The translations under genes and the position numbers were made by a program. A stretch of DNA of 64,000 bases from Prochlorococcus sp. AG-402-L18 (GTDB lineage Bacteria > Cyanobacteriota > Cyanobacteriia > PCC-6307 > Cyanobiaceae). The notes under the pieces are model-generated. The model did not search any database and was not told the DNA's origin. It saw only the letters and a list, made by a program, of their open reading frames with translations. The stretch covers positions 93,918 through 157,917 of the forward strand of contig QCIL01000002.1 of NCBI GenBank assembly GCA_003216725.1. The letters are read 5' to 3'. This document shows positions 54,367 to 63,723 of the stretch, piece by piece (position 1 is the first letter of the stretch; every line of letters starts with the position of its first letter).

Positions 54367-54900
54367 ATGAGAAATTTAGTTTTAAGTATATTAATATCAT
54401 TTATTCTTTTAATTAATTGTTATGAGGCAATAGCTTTCGACTTTGCGCCAGAAGTAGGTGATATCGCTCCAAACTTTCAATTAGAAGGTTTTAATAAAAA
54501 CATAAAATCAAAAAAAATATGGGAATTAAATGATTTTCAAGGTAAGTGGCTTGTTATGTATTTTTATCCAAAGGACTTTACAGCAGGTTGCACTCTTGAA
54601 GCTAAAGGTTTTTCTGAATTAAAAAAGGATTTTTCAAAAAATAATGCCGAAATTGTTGGCATTAGTGCCGATAATCAAGATTCTCATGAAAGTTTCTGCA
54701 GCGAGAAGTCCATAAACTACACTTTATTATCTGATCCTGAAGGAATTATTAGTGATAAATATGGTTCCTGGATTCCTCCATTCTCAGATAGAAATACTTT
54801 TTTGATTTCTCCAGATGGAAAAATTTCTTATAGATGGATAAGTGTTTTACCTATTAACCATGCTAAGGAAGTACTTAACGTAATAAAGAAAAAAATATAA
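54367..54900 (+). CDS. Peroxiredoxin Q/BCP, exported form
   Basis: The protein starts with a signal-like segment (MRNLVLSILISFILLINC, then a likely cut after AIA), followed by a peroxiredoxin domain: PEVGDIAPNFQLEGFN, FYPKDFTAGCTLEAKGF with the peroxidatic cysteine, and LLSDPEGIISDKYGSW. The usual resolving cysteine five residues later is a lysine; another cysteine lies about 33 residues on (ESFCSEKS) and could take its place. It probably acts in the periplasm or thylakoid lumen. A TTG one codon earlier (54364) is an alternative start. Confidence 0.9.
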   Translation: MRNLVLSILISFILLINCYEAIAFDFAPEVGDIAPNFQLEGFNKNIKSKKIWELNDFQGKWLVMYFYPKDFTAGCTLEAKGFSELKKDFSKNNAEIVGISADNQDSHESFCSEKSINYTLLSDPEGIISDKYGSWIPPFSDRNTFLISPDGKISYRWISVLPINHAKEVLNVIKKKI

Positions 54901-54903
54901 ATT

Positions 54904-55206
54904 TTGCACGAACTATCATTTGGAACTTGGTTAATACATATCTCATCAGTCATTGAATGGATATTTGCCATATTTATCATATACAAAATATCTACATATA
55001 AAAAATATAATTTATATTATTATTTAAGCTTAGCTATGGTCCCAAACTTAATAGGAGCTATGTGTGCTATAACCTGGCATATCTATGATAATCAAGATGC
55101 ATTATATGGATTAGTAACACTTCAAGGAATATTTACATTCATTGGAAATTCAACATTAGCTCTAGCATCGTTCACTATTTTTAAAAAATCAGAGACTTAT
55201 GAATGA
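54904..55206 (+). CDS. DUF2499 membrane protein (Ycf49-like)
   Basis: This 100-residue protein has three hydrophobic segments. Its start, MHELSFGTWLIHISSVIEWI, matches the DUF2499 signature, and MVPNLIGAMCAITWHIYDN follows. The family is restricted to cyanobacteria and plastid-bearing organisms and is of unknown role. The start codon is TTG at 54904, three bases after the PrxQ stop. The next gene overlaps by eight bases, pointing to coupled translation. Confidence 0.85.
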   Translation: MHELSFGTWLIHISSVIEWIFAIFIIYKISTYKKYNLYYYLSLAMVPNLIGAMCAITWHIYDNQDALYGLVTLQGIFTFIGNSTLALASFTIFKKSETYE

Positions 55207-55534
55207 TTTATTTATAAAATTTATAGAGAAATTAGGTTTAATAGACAACACAGCTTTGTTCGCTGCATCTATAGTCCCATATGCAATTTTTTTGTTTTAC
55301 TTATATAAAATTAAATCTGTGAATATAGTTGTAAAAACAGGTTTTTCTTTAACAGTTTTATTTGTTTTTATTACTATAATAGTATCTATATTTACTTTAA
55401 ATCATTACGATAAAACACTTGTTGAAGTTGATTTCCTGCATGGTTCAGCAGAATTTTTCTTAACATTGAGCGATTTTGTTATATTGTTTGGATTTATAAG
55501 GATGTTAAATAAGTTAGAAGTAAACAACTCTTAA
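55199..55534 (+). CDS. DUF3593 membrane protein
   Basis: This 111-residue protein has three hydrophobic helices, the pattern LFAASIVPYAIFLFYLYKI and HYDKTLVEVDFLHGSAEFFL, and a short C-terminal tail. This matches DUF3593, found next to DUF2499 in cyanobacteria. The ATG overlaps the end of the DUF2499 gene. The pair probably forms one membrane complex; the function is unknown. Confidence 0.82.
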   Translation: MNDLFIKFIEKLGLIDNTALFAASIVPYAIFLFYLYKIKSVNIVVKTGFSLTVLFVFITIIVSIFTLNHYDKTLVEVDFLHGSAEFFLTLSDFVILFGFIRMLNKLEVNNS

Positions 55535-55600
55535 GACCTTTAACAATTTTGTGTTTTTTTGGTAAAAGTATTAGAGAATATATAAAAATAACGAATTTTT

Positions 55601-55864
55601 ATGCTTACTACATTATTTGCATCTGCTTCTGCTCCAGCAACATTCCAATGGTCTCCAAAGTGCGCCGTTGTAATGATTGCATGTAATGTTTTTGCTTATG
55701 CAATTGCAAGAGCAACAATAAGAAAACCTAATGAGGGTTTTGAAATTCCAAATTCAAAATTCTATGGTGGTTTAAGTCATGCTTCAGTTGTTGGGGCTAA
55801 TTGTCTAGGTCACATTTTTGGAATTGGTGCCATTCTAGGCTTAGCCTCACGTGGTGTTTTATAA
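55601..55864 (+). CDS. psaK: Photosystem I subunit PsaK
   Basis: This 87-residue protein has a short leader (MLTTLFASASAPATFQWSPK), two hydrophobic helices (AVVMIACNVFAYAIARATI and a second one near VVGANCLGHIFGIGAILGLA) and the joining loop NEGFEIPNSKFYGG, as in PsaK. It sits at the edge of photosystem I. It has its own promoter region of 66 bases after the DUF3593 gene and is convergent with dxs. Confidence 0.95.
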   Translation: MLTTLFASASAPATFQWSPKCAVVMIACNVFAYAIARATIRKPNEGFEIPNSKFYGGLSHASVVGANCLGHIFGIGAILGLASRGVL

Positions 55865-55880
55865 AATATTTATTAAACTT

Positions 55881-57770
55881 TTAATTATTTAATTTAAATT
55901 TTTCAATAATTTTATCTGCCATCTGATCAGGCATAAGTCCTAATTTTTCTTTACTCTGATCAGGTGATGCATGATCAACTAAAACATCAGGTATACCTAT
56001 TCTTAAGACAGGTATATTTACATCATTATCGTTAAATAATTCAACGATAGCTGACCCAAATCCACCTATTAAGGTACCTTCTTCCATTGTTACTACTTTT
56101 TGAATCCTTCTTGATAAAGGTAAAATAAGATTTTTATCTAGAGGTTTTACAAACCTTGCATTTACAATACAAGCATTAATGTTCATATCTTTTAGTATTT
56201 TTGATGTTTTGCTAGCTGAAGCTACCATTGAACCATAAGCAATAATTAAAATGTCATTTCCTTCTTCTAATATTTCTGCTTCACCAATATTTATAGGTTC
56301 CCATCCCTCATCCATTACAGCTACACCTAATCCAGAACCTCTTGGAATTCTAAGCGCTGTTGGTCCTTTATGATTAATAGATGTTATTAACATTCTCTGT
56401 AATTCAGACTCATCCTTTGGTGCCATTAAAACAAAATTAGGAATGGATCTCATATAGCTAATATCGTACTGACCTTGATGAGTAGGACCGTCAGCTCCGA
56501 CAATTCCTGCCCTATCAAGTACAAAAGATACAGGTAGATTTTGTATCCCTACATCATGAATAAGTTGATCGAAGGCGCGTTGAAGGAAAGTGCTATAGAT
56601 TGCTACAACAGGTTTAAGACCATCACAAGACATTCCAGCTGCAAGAGTAACTGCGTGTTGCTCAGCTATTCCTACATCAACATATTGATCTGGAATGTTT
56701 TTTTGCAATAAATCTAATCCAGTACCAGTAGCCATTGCTGCAGTAATACCAATAACTTTACTATCTTGTTCACATATTTTTAATAATGTCTGACCAAAAA
56801 TTTTACTGTAACTAACAGGCTTTGGTTTATTTGATGGGATAGATTTCCCTGTTGTGAGATCAAAAGCAGACTGCGCATGATACCCAACTTGATCAGCCTC
56901 AGCGTAAGGGTAGCCTTTACCTTTAGTAGTAACAACATGTACAAGTACAGGTTTTTTAAGTCTATGAGCAGCATTAAATGTATTAATTAAATTTCCAATA
57001 TCATGACCGTCAATTGGACCCATATATGTAAATCCAAGTTCTTCAAAAACAGCTCCCACCTTAGGTACCGCTAATCGTCTTACGCTACCTTTAATATTTT
57101 TTAGTTCTTCTGGTATATCTTTTCCAATTAAGGGAATATTCTTAACACTTTCTTGAACACTATCGGATAAAAATTGTAATGGGGGACTTAGTCTAACCTT
57201 ATTTAAATAAGATGAAAGTGCTCCAACTGGGGGTGATATTGACATATCATTATCGTTTAATATTACAACTAAAGGAGTATTAGGAAGGTGACCTGCATGA
57301 TTTATAGCTTCTAAAGCCATACCTCCAGTCAATGCTCCATCTCCTATAACAGCAACACATTTATAATTTTCACCCTTTCTATCTCTTGCTATTGCCATTC
57401 CTAAAGCAGCTGAAATAGATGTGCTTGCATGACCCGCACCAAAATGGTCAAATTTACTCTCACTTCTTTTAAGATAACCGGCAACTCCATTTTGCTGTCT
57501 AAGAGAATCAAATTGACTGAAACGACCTGTTATTAATTTATGAGGATAACCTTGATGTCCAACATCCCATACAACCTTATCAAAATCAAGATCGAGAGTT
57601 TGATATAAAGCCAAAGTTAACTCAACCACACCTAAACCAGGACCAAGATGTCCTCCACTAGTAGATACTACTTGAAGATGTCTTTCTCTAATTTGGCAAG
57701 CAATTTCCTCTAATTGTGAAACTGTTAAGCCATGTAATTGATTTGGATGACTTAACTCACTTAAAAGCAT
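55881..57770 (-). CDS. dxs: 1-deoxy-D-xylulose-5-phosphate synthase
   Basis: This 629-residue thiamine-diphosphate enzyme is the first step of the MEP isoprenoid route that feeds chlorophyll and carotenoid synthesis. Landmarks are [36 protein letters not shown], the TPP motif [18 protein letters not shown] with NDNDMSISP, and the C-terminal [16 protein letters not shown] and [14 protein letters not shown]. The length is full. It is divergent from ilvA, with 116 bases between. Confidence 0.98.
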   Translation of the reverse strand: MLLSELSHPNQLHGLTVSQLEEIACQIRERHLQVVSTSGGHLGPGLGVVELTLALYQTLDLDFDKVVWDVGHQGYPHKLITGRFSQFDSLRQQNGVAGYLKRSESKFDHFGAGHASTSISAALGMAIARDRKGENYKCVAVIGDGALTGGMALEAINHAGHLPNTPLVVILNDNDMSISPPVGALSSYLNKVRLSPPLQFLSDSVQESVKNIPLIGKDIPEELKNIKGSVRRLAVPKVGAVFEELGFTYMGPIDGHDIGNLINTFNAAHRLKKPVLVHVVTTKGKGYPYAEADQVGYHAQSAFDLTTGKSIPSNKPKPVSYSKIFGQTLLKICEQDSKVIGITAAMATGTGLDLLQKNIPDQYVDVGIAEQHAVTLAAGMSCDGLKPVVAIYSTFLQRAFDQLIHDVGIQNLPVSFVLDRAGIVGADGPTHQGQYDISYMRSIPNFVLMAPKDESELQRMLITSINHKGPTALRIPRGSGLGVAVMDEGWEPINIGEAEILEEGNDILIIAYGSMVASASKTSKILKDMNINACIVNARFVKPLDKNLILPLSRRIQKVVTMEEGTLIGGFGSAIVELFNDNDVNIPVLRIGIPDVLVDHASPDQSKEKLGLMPDQMADKIIEKFKLNN

Positions 57771-57886
57771 CAGTTAAAAAGAAATATCTATATAATCTAA
57801 AACGTCAAGGTGCAAAATGAGTACTTTTTTTTAAATAGATCATGTAATGTTTTATTAGATTAATAATTAATGCTAAAAATATATAT

Positions 57887-59428
57887 ATGAATGATTATTT
57901 AGAAAAAATACTTCAAGCGGAAGTCTATGAAGTAGCAAAAAAAACACCGCTAGAAAAAGCTCATAATTTAAGTAAGACGCTTAATAATGAGATTTTCTTA
58001 AAAAGAGAAGATCTTCAAGATGTATTTTCATTCAAAATTAGAGGAGCATATAACAAAATGAGTAAGCTTAATAAATCTCAGCTTGCTAAAGGGGTAATTA
58101 CATCAAGTGCTGGTAATCATGCTCAAGGAGTAGCACTTAGTGCTCTCAAGTTGAATTGCCAAGCAACAATATTAATGCCCATTACTACACCTCTCGTAAA
58201 AGTAAACGCAGTAAAAAATTTAAAGGCAAAAGTTATACTATTTGGTGATAATTATGATGAAACTTATAGAGAAGCAATAAGGATCAGTCAAGAACAAAAT
58301 TTATGTTTTATTCATCCTTTTGATGATCCAGATGTAATAGCAGGACAAGGAACAATAGCCATTGAGCTTGAACAACAATTGAAAGAAAAGCCACATGCAA
58401 TATATATTGCTGTTGGCGGTGGTGGATTGATATCAGGAATATCCTTATATATTAAGAACATATGGCCTGAAGTAAAAATTATAGGAATAGAACCAGAAGA
58501 TGCAGATGCTATGGCAAAATCCTTGGAAGCATCAGAAATTATAGAATTATCTTCCATAGGTCAGTTTGCTGACGGAGTAGCAGTTAAAAAAGTTGGTAAA
58601 AATACATTTGAAATAGGAAAAATGTATATTGACAAAATGATCACTGTATCTACTGATGAAATCTGTGCTGCTATAAAAGATGTTTTTGAAGATACTAGAT
58701 CGATATTAGAACCTGCAGGAGCATTATCAATTGCTGGAATGAAAAAAGATATTTACGAATCCAATTACACAAATAAAAAAATGGTTGCAATTGCATGTGG
58801 AGCAAATATGAATTTCGAAAGACTTAGATTTGTTGCAGAACGAGCTGAACTAGGAGAGTGCAAGGAGGTAATGATGGCTGTTGAGATACCTGAAAGAGCT
58901 GGAAGTTTAATTGACTTTTGTAAGTTACTTGATAATAGAAATCTAACTGAATTTAGCTACAGAATGTCTAATTCTATAAATGCACAAATTTTCGTAGGCA
59001 TACAAGTTTATGGAACAACAGATAAACAAAAACTCTTAAAAGTATTTACAAATTCTAAATACCCATTTATTGATATAAGTGATGATGAATTGTCTAAAAA
59101 CCATCTTAGGCATATGGTTGGTGGAAGATTGCCTCAAAACATAAAAGAATTAAATAGTAAAAATTTTGTTGAATTACTATATAGATTTGAATTTCCCGAG
59201 CGACCTGGAGCACTTATAAAATTCCTAAAAAATATGAAATCAAATTGGACAATAAGTGTTTTTCACTATAGAAATTATGGTGCAGACGTCGGAAAAATTG
59301 TTATTGGAGTTTTAATCAATAAAAATGAAATTAACGATTGGGACAAATTTATTAAATTTCTCGGATACAAATACTGGGATGAAACTAACAACAATACATA
59401 CAAATTATTTTTAGGTGCATCAGATTAA
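57887..59428 (+). CDS. ilvA: Threonine deaminase (biosynthetic)
   Basis: This 513-residue PLP enzyme converts threonine to 2-oxobutanoate for isoleucine. The PLP lysine is in FSFKIRGAYNKMSKL, the phosphate-binding loop is AVGGGGLISGI, and TSSAGNHAQGVALSAL is typical. Two C-terminal ACT-like regulatory repeats follow (VEIPERAGSLIDFCKLLD and FEFPERPGALIKFLKNM), which mark the isoleucine-sensitive biosynthetic form. Confidence 0.97.
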   Translation: MNDYLEKILQAEVYEVAKKTPLEKAHNLSKTLNNEIFLKREDLQDVFSFKIRGAYNKMSKLNKSQLAKGVITSSAGNHAQGVALSALKLNCQATILMPITTPLVKVNAVKNLKAKVILFGDNYDETYREAIRISQEQNLCFIHPFDDPDVIAGQGTIAIELEQQLKEKPHAIYIAVGGGGLISGISLYIKNIWPEVKIIGIEPEDADAMAKSLEASEIIELSSIGQFADGVAVKKVGKNTFEIGKMYIDKMITVSTDEICAAIKDVFEDTRSILEPAGALSIAGMKKDIYESNYTNKKMVAIACGANMNFERLRFVAERAELGECKEVMMAVEIPERAGSLIDFCKLLDNRNLTEFSYRMSNSINAQIFVGIQVYGTTDKQKLLKVFTNSKYPFIDISDDELSKNHLRHMVGGRLPQNIKELNSKNFVELLYRFEFPERPGALIKFLKNMKSNWTISVFHYRNYGADVGKIVIGVLINKNEINDWDKFIKFLGYKYWDETNNNTYKLFLGASD

Positions 59429-59452
59429 AAATAAGGTAAATTAAGAGAGAAT

Positions 59453-59992
59453 TTGGTAATTAAAATTAATCCAACTGACCTTATTAAAAAACAATCATCT
59501 GACATAGAGTTAATAACTATGATTGAAGCGGTCTTGTATTTGAAGGGTAAGCCTATATCAAAAAAAGAAATCTCTGAAATTACCAATTCTGATTTCAAAA
59601 ATATTAATAATGCTCTTGAGGAATTAAAAATTAAATATTCTAGCCCTAAATCAGCTATTGACTTAATTGAAATAAATAATACATATTGTCTCGAGCTAAA
59701 GTCTTCACTTAATGAATTTTTGGAGGATTTATTGCCATCCGAATTAAGAACTTCAGAATTAAGGACACTAGCTACAATTGCTATCAAAAAAAAGATATTA
59801 CAATCAGACCTTATACTTTTAAGAGGATCAGGAGCTTATGATCATATAAAAGAGTTATTAAACAAAGATTTTATAGTAAGGCGTAAACAAAAAGATGGAA
59901 GATCGTATTGGATATCTTTATCTGAAAAGTTTTTTAAAACATTTGCAATTAGCAATGAATATTTATCTCAAATAGGCGGCAATAAAAAGTAA
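59453..59992 (+). CDS. scpB: Segregation and condensation protein B
   Basis: This 179-residue winged-helix protein is part of the SMC condensin complex. It shows LITMIEAVLYLKGKPISKKE at the start of the first winged helix, LRTLATIAIKKKILQSDLIL in the second, and LRGSGAYDHIKELLNKDFIV with RRKQKDGRSYWISLSEKFF. TTG at 59453 is the likely start. It follows ilvA by 24 bases. The partner scpA is not in the window. Confidence 0.92.
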   Translation: MVIKINPTDLIKKQSSDIELITMIEAVLYLKGKPISKKEISEITNSDFKNINNALEELKIKYSSPKSAIDLIEINNTYCLELKSSLNEFLEDLLPSELRTSELRTLATIAIKKKILQSDLILLRGSGAYDHIKELLNKDFIVRRKQKDGRSYWISLSEKFFKTFAISNEYLSQIGGNKK

Positions 59993-60022
59993 ATGTTAAG
60001 ATATTAGAAATATTTTGAAAAG

Positions 60023-60301
60023 ATGTTATCAGAAATTTTCGCCGTCATAGGACAAACATTGTCAATTTACTCTTTTATATTAATTATCAGAATTTTACTT
60101 ACTTGGTTTCCTGGCATTGATTGGAGTAATGGCATTCTCTCAGCTTTAACATCAATAACAGATCCCTATTTAAATATATTTAGAGGTATAATTCCCCCAA
60201 TAGGTGGTTTTGATATTTCATCTTTATTAGCGTTCCTTTTACTTAATGTTGTTCAGAACTTAATTACAAATCTTCAATATGCAAGTCTAGGTTATGCATA
60301 A
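60023..60301 (+). CDS. YggT-family membrane protein
   Basis: This 92-residue protein has two hydrophobic segments around ILLTWFPGIDWSNG and the conserved loop SITDPYLNIFRGIIPPIGGF, typical of YggT/Ycf19. The family has been tied to osmotic tolerance in bacteria and to photosystem or thylakoid functions in cyanobacteria, but its role is unsettled. It is convergent with the MazG-like gene (5-base gap). Confidence 0.9.
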   Translation: MLSEIFAVIGQTLSIYSFILIIRILLTWFPGIDWSNGILSALTSITDPYLNIFRGIIPPIGGFDISSLLAFLLLNVVQNLITNLQYASLGYA

Positions 60302-60306
60302 TGATT

Positions 60307-60636
60307 TTAACGATTATCCCCGGAACCAGATATAAGTCCCTTTTCCACCCTATGCCTTAATTTCTCTAAATTAACCAAAGCAACTTCATCCAAACTAAAT
60401 TTAAATTCAGTGCAAAGGTTTGATAAATACCACAATACGTCTCCAAGTTCTTTTTTTATAGCCTCCTTTGATTCTTCATCAAAAATACCATTTTTGTCCC
60501 TTAAAACTTTTTTTACTTTTTCCGCCACTTCACCTGTTTCTCCAACTAATCCAAGAGTTGGATAAATATTATTAGATCCCAGATTTGGGTATTGAGCCGA
60601 TTCTCTTGCTTTTTTCTGATAAGTTTTAAAATCCAT
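60307..60636 (-). CDS. MazG-like nucleotide pyrophosphohydrolase
   Basis: This 109-residue all-alpha NTP pyrophosphohydrolase has the metal-binding helices YPTLGLVGETGEVAEKVKKV and KKELGDVLWYLSNLCTEF (an ExxE...ExxD arrangement). Such enzymes clear damaged or excess nucleotides. It is a short, single-domain form; the substrate is not predictable. It is divergent from pyk, with about 60 bases between. Confidence 0.9.
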   Translation of the reverse strand: MDFKTYQKKARESAQYPNLGSNNIYPTLGLVGETGEVAEKVKKVLRDKNGIFDEESKEAIKKELGDVLWYLSNLCTEFKFSLDEVALVNLEKLRHRVEKGLISGSGDNR

Positions 60637-60697
60637 AGCTTAATTAACTAACTTTATGTATGTTAAATTTACTTATATCTAGCAATATTATTTATAT

Positions 60698-62488
60698 ATG
60701 TCGAATATTGATTTAAAAAGAAGAACAAAAATTGTCGCTACTATAGGACCAGCTACCCAATCTGAAGATGTTATTTGCGAACTTATTAAAGCAGGTGTTA
60801 CTACATTCAGATTAAATTTTTCTCATGGTGATCATAAGGATCATGCTGAAAGAATAAAATCAATTAGGGATGTATCAAAAAAATTAGATATAGATGTGGG
60901 TATTCTTCAAGATTTACAAGGACCTAAGATAAGATTAGGAAGATTTAAAGATGGTCCAGTAAGAGTAAAAAAAGGAGATAAATTTACATTAACCTCTAAT
61001 GCAGTTGAATGTACTAACTCAATCGCGAATGTAACCTACGATAAACTGGCTCAAGAAGTAACTCCTGGGAAAAGAATATTACTGGATGATGGGAAAATTG
61101 AAATGATTGTAGAAAATGTAGATTCAACTAATAACTTATTAGAATGCAGGGTTACTGTAGGAGGAGTCCTTTCAAATAATAAGGGAGTAAATTTCCCTGA
61201 TGTGCAACTATCTGTGAAAGCATTGACAGATAAAGATAAAGAAGATCTTGAATTTGGATTATCTGCTGGAGTTGATTGGATAGCCTTAAGTTTTGTTAGA
61301 AATCCTTCAGATCTTAATGATATAAAAGATTTGATCAACAAAAATGGACAATCCATACCTGTTGTTGCAAAAATTGAAAAATTTGAAGCTATAGATCAAA
61401 TAGATTCTGTATTACCACTTTGCGATGGTGTTATGGTTGCCAGAGGAGATTTAGGTGTTGAGATGCCTGCAGAAGAAGTCCCACTATTGCAAAAAGAATT
61501 AATAAGAAAGGCTAATACATTAGGTATTCCTATTATTACAGCAACTCAAATGCTAGATTCCATGGCTAGCAATCCTAGACCCACTCGAGCTGAAGTCAGT
61601 GATGTGGCGAATGCGATACTTGATGGAACTGATGCTGTAATGCTTTCAAATGAAACTGCTGTTGGAGATTATCCTGTTGAGGCTGTAAAAACTATGGCAA
61701 CTATCGCAAGAAGAATTGAAAGAGATTATCCTTTAAAAGCAATAGAAAGTCATCTACCAAGTACTATTCCCAATGCTATAAGTGCTGCAGTTAGTAATAT
61801 TGCTAGGCAACTTGAAGCAGGAGCAATAATACCTTTAACAAAATCAGGTTCTACAGCTAGAAATGTCAGTAAATTCAGACCGCCTACTCCAATACTTGCA
61901 ACAACAACAGAAATAAATGTTGCAAGAAGGTTACAACTTGTGTGGGGAGTTACTCCTTTATTAGTTAAAGATGACGAACGACCTGCAAGAACCTTTAGTA
62001 TTGCAATGCAAATTGCACAAGAAATGGGGATTCTCAAACAGGGGGATTTAGTGGTACAGACTGCAGGCACTTTGACAGGTATAAGTGGTTCAACGGATCT
62101 TATTAAAGTTGGGCTAGTTAGAAAAGTTATAACAAGAGGTATATCAATAGGAGAAATTGGTGTTACGGGTAAAGCCCGAAATATAAATAATGAACTAGAT
62201 TTATCTTTAATCTGTTCTGGGGAAATTATTTTTATTTCAAAAAATCTTTTAGATAAATTACCATTTTCCAAATCTATTGCTGGTATTGTTACTGATGAAA
62301 CAGTTGATGAATGCTATAAATTATTCAAGCGAAATAATATTAAAATTTCCACTATAAGCAATATTAATACAATAGATAATATAGTTAATGATGGAGATCT
62401 TATAACTCTTCAATTAAATGAAGGGGTTATATATATGGGTCAAATTGAAGATGATGAAGAAGCACTAGACAAATATAAATATGTCTAG
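60698..62488 (+). CDS. pyk: Pyruvate kinase with extra C-terminal domain
   Basis: This 596-residue enzyme makes pyruvate and ATP from phosphoenolpyruvate. The N terminus is RRTKIVATIGPATQSEDVIC, then FRLNFSHGDHKDH, ILQDLQGPKIRLG, the signature region VAKIEKFEAI and MVARGDLGVEMP. A C-terminal extension of roughly 110 residues (from about GEIGVTGKARNINNE) resembles the phosphohistidine swivel domain of Bacillus-type enzymes. The conserved T-S-H motif is not seen: VTDETVDECYKLFK is found instead. It overlaps the permease gene by eight bases. Confidence 0.96.
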   Translation: MSNIDLKRRTKIVATIGPATQSEDVICELIKAGVTTFRLNFSHGDHKDHAERIKSIRDVSKKLDIDVGILQDLQGPKIRLGRFKDGPVRVKKGDKFTLTSNAVECTNSIANVTYDKLAQEVTPGKRILLDDGKIEMIVENVDSTNNLLECRVTVGGVLSNNKGVNFPDVQLSVKALTDKDKEDLEFGLSAGVDWIALSFVRNPSDLNDIKDLINKNGQSIPVVAKIEKFEAIDQIDSVLPLCDGVMVARGDLGVEMPAEEVPLLQKELIRKANTLGIPIITATQMLDSMASNPRPTRAEVSDVANAILDGTDAVMLSNETAVGDYPVEAVKTMATIARRIERDYPLKAIESHLPSTIPNAISAAVSNIARQLEAGAIIPLTKSGSTARNVSKFRPPTPILATTTEINVARRLQLVWGVTPLLVKDDERPARTFSIAMQIAQEMGILKQGDLVVQTAGTLTGISGSTDLIKVGLVRKVITRGISIGEIGVTGKARNINNELDLSLICSGEIIFISKNLLDKLPFSKSIAGIVTDETVDECYKLFKRNNIKISTISNINTIDNIVNDGDLITLQLNEGVIYMGQIEDDEEALDKYKYV

Positions 62489-63710
62489 AAATATTTCTCT
62501 AAAAGAGGCCTTTAAAATGGCTGGTAAGACATTAATTTCTAATAAGTTAAGAAGTTCTCTTACTATGCTAGGCATAATAATTGGAAACGCCTCCGTTATA
62601 ACACTTGTTGGTTTGGGAAGAGGAGCTCAAACACTTGCTAAAAATCAATTAAGTAATCTTGGAGCTAATGTACTTTTCATTGTTCCAGGAAATAATGATA
62701 CTCGAAGAAGAGGAATTTCATTTCCCAAAAATCTTGTATTAGAAGATTCCATAGCAATTAAAAATCAAGTTCCAAGTGTAAAAAAAGTTGCTCCACAGAT
62801 TTCAGCTAATGAAATAGTTCAATCAAACTCTAAAAGTTTAAGTATTTCAATCGCAGGGATTACACCAGAATTTCTTGAGGTTAGAAGTTTTGAAGTCGAC
62901 AAAGGTAGATTTATATCAGAGAGTGATGTTAAATCTGCTCGTAGCTTTGTTGTAATTGGACCTGATCTAAAAGATGAGTTCTTTAAAGGTGGAAAAGTAT
63001 TAGGAAAAAAAATTAGAATAAAAGACCATAACTATGAAATAATTGGTCTACTTAAACCAAAAGGAGCTGTATTTGGTAGTAATCAAGATAAGAATGCATA
63101 TATTCCTCTCACGACAATGGTTAATAGAATAAGCGGTAAAGATCCAACTTATGGCGTTAGTTTAAGTTTTATTAGTGTAGAAGCTATTAACAAAAACAAA
63201 ACAGGTGCAGCCAAATTTCAGATTACAAATTTATTACGGCAAAGACACAATATTACTAGAGATGATGATTTTGCCGTTAGATCCCAAGAAGATGCTCTTA
63301 ACATAGTAACCAATATAACAAGTGGTCTTACATATCTTTTAGCAGGTATTGGAGCAGTTTCATTAATAGTGGGAGGAATTGGAATAATGAATATAATGCT
63401 CGTATCTGTTAGCGAAAGAACTGAGGAAATTGGTCTTAGAAAAGCAATAGGTGCTAAACAATCGGACATATTAATACAATTTTTGTTCGAGGCTTTAATA
63501 TTATCGAGTATCGGAGGTTTGATAGGAACCACCGTAGGTTTATCAGGAGTATTTATTTTAGGAGTAATAACGCCACTTCCAGCCTCAGTAGGTTTAATTA
63601 CAACAACTTCAACTATGGTTATTTCAGGCTCTATTGGTTTGATATTTGGTGTATTACCAGCAAAAAGAGCATCTAAATTAGACCCAATTGTTGCATTAAG
63701 GAGTTTATAA
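62481..63710 (+). CDS. MacB/FtsX-type ABC transporter permease
   Basis: This 409-residue protein has an N-terminal membrane helix (KLRSSLTMLGIIIGNASVIT), a large periplasmic MacB-like domain, and three C-terminal helices around GGIGIMNIMLVSVSERTEEI and GLRKAIGAKQSDILIQFLFE. This is the MacB/DevC permease layout. No ATPase partner lies beside it, so one must be encoded elsewhere. The cargo is unknown. Overlap with pyk suggests coupled translation, though no functional link is obvious. Confidence 0.92.
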   Translation: MSRNISLKEAFKMAGKTLISNKLRSSLTMLGIIIGNASVITLVGLGRGAQTLAKNQLSNLGANVLFIVPGNNDTRRRGISFPKNLVLEDSIAIKNQVPSVKKVAPQISANEIVQSNSKSLSISIAGITPEFLEVRSFEVDKGRFISESDVKSARSFVVIGPDLKDEFFKGGKVLGKKIRIKDHNYEIIGLLKPKGAVFGSNQDKNAYIPLTTMVNRISGKDPTYGVSLSFISVEAINKNKTGAAKFQITNLLRQRHNITRDDDFAVRSQEDALNIVTNITSGLTYLLAGIGAVSLIVGGIGIMNIMLVSVSERTEEIGLRKAIGAKQSDILIQFLFEALILSSIGGLIGTTVGLSGVFILGVITPLPASVGLITTTSTMVISGSIGLIFGVLPAKRASKLDPIVALRSL

Positions 63711-63723
63711 AAAAATTTTTTAA

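Noticed and set aside
61750..62271. 173-codon open frame opposite pyk
   Set aside because: It mirrors the pyruvate kinase coding sequence and shows no recognisable protein features.
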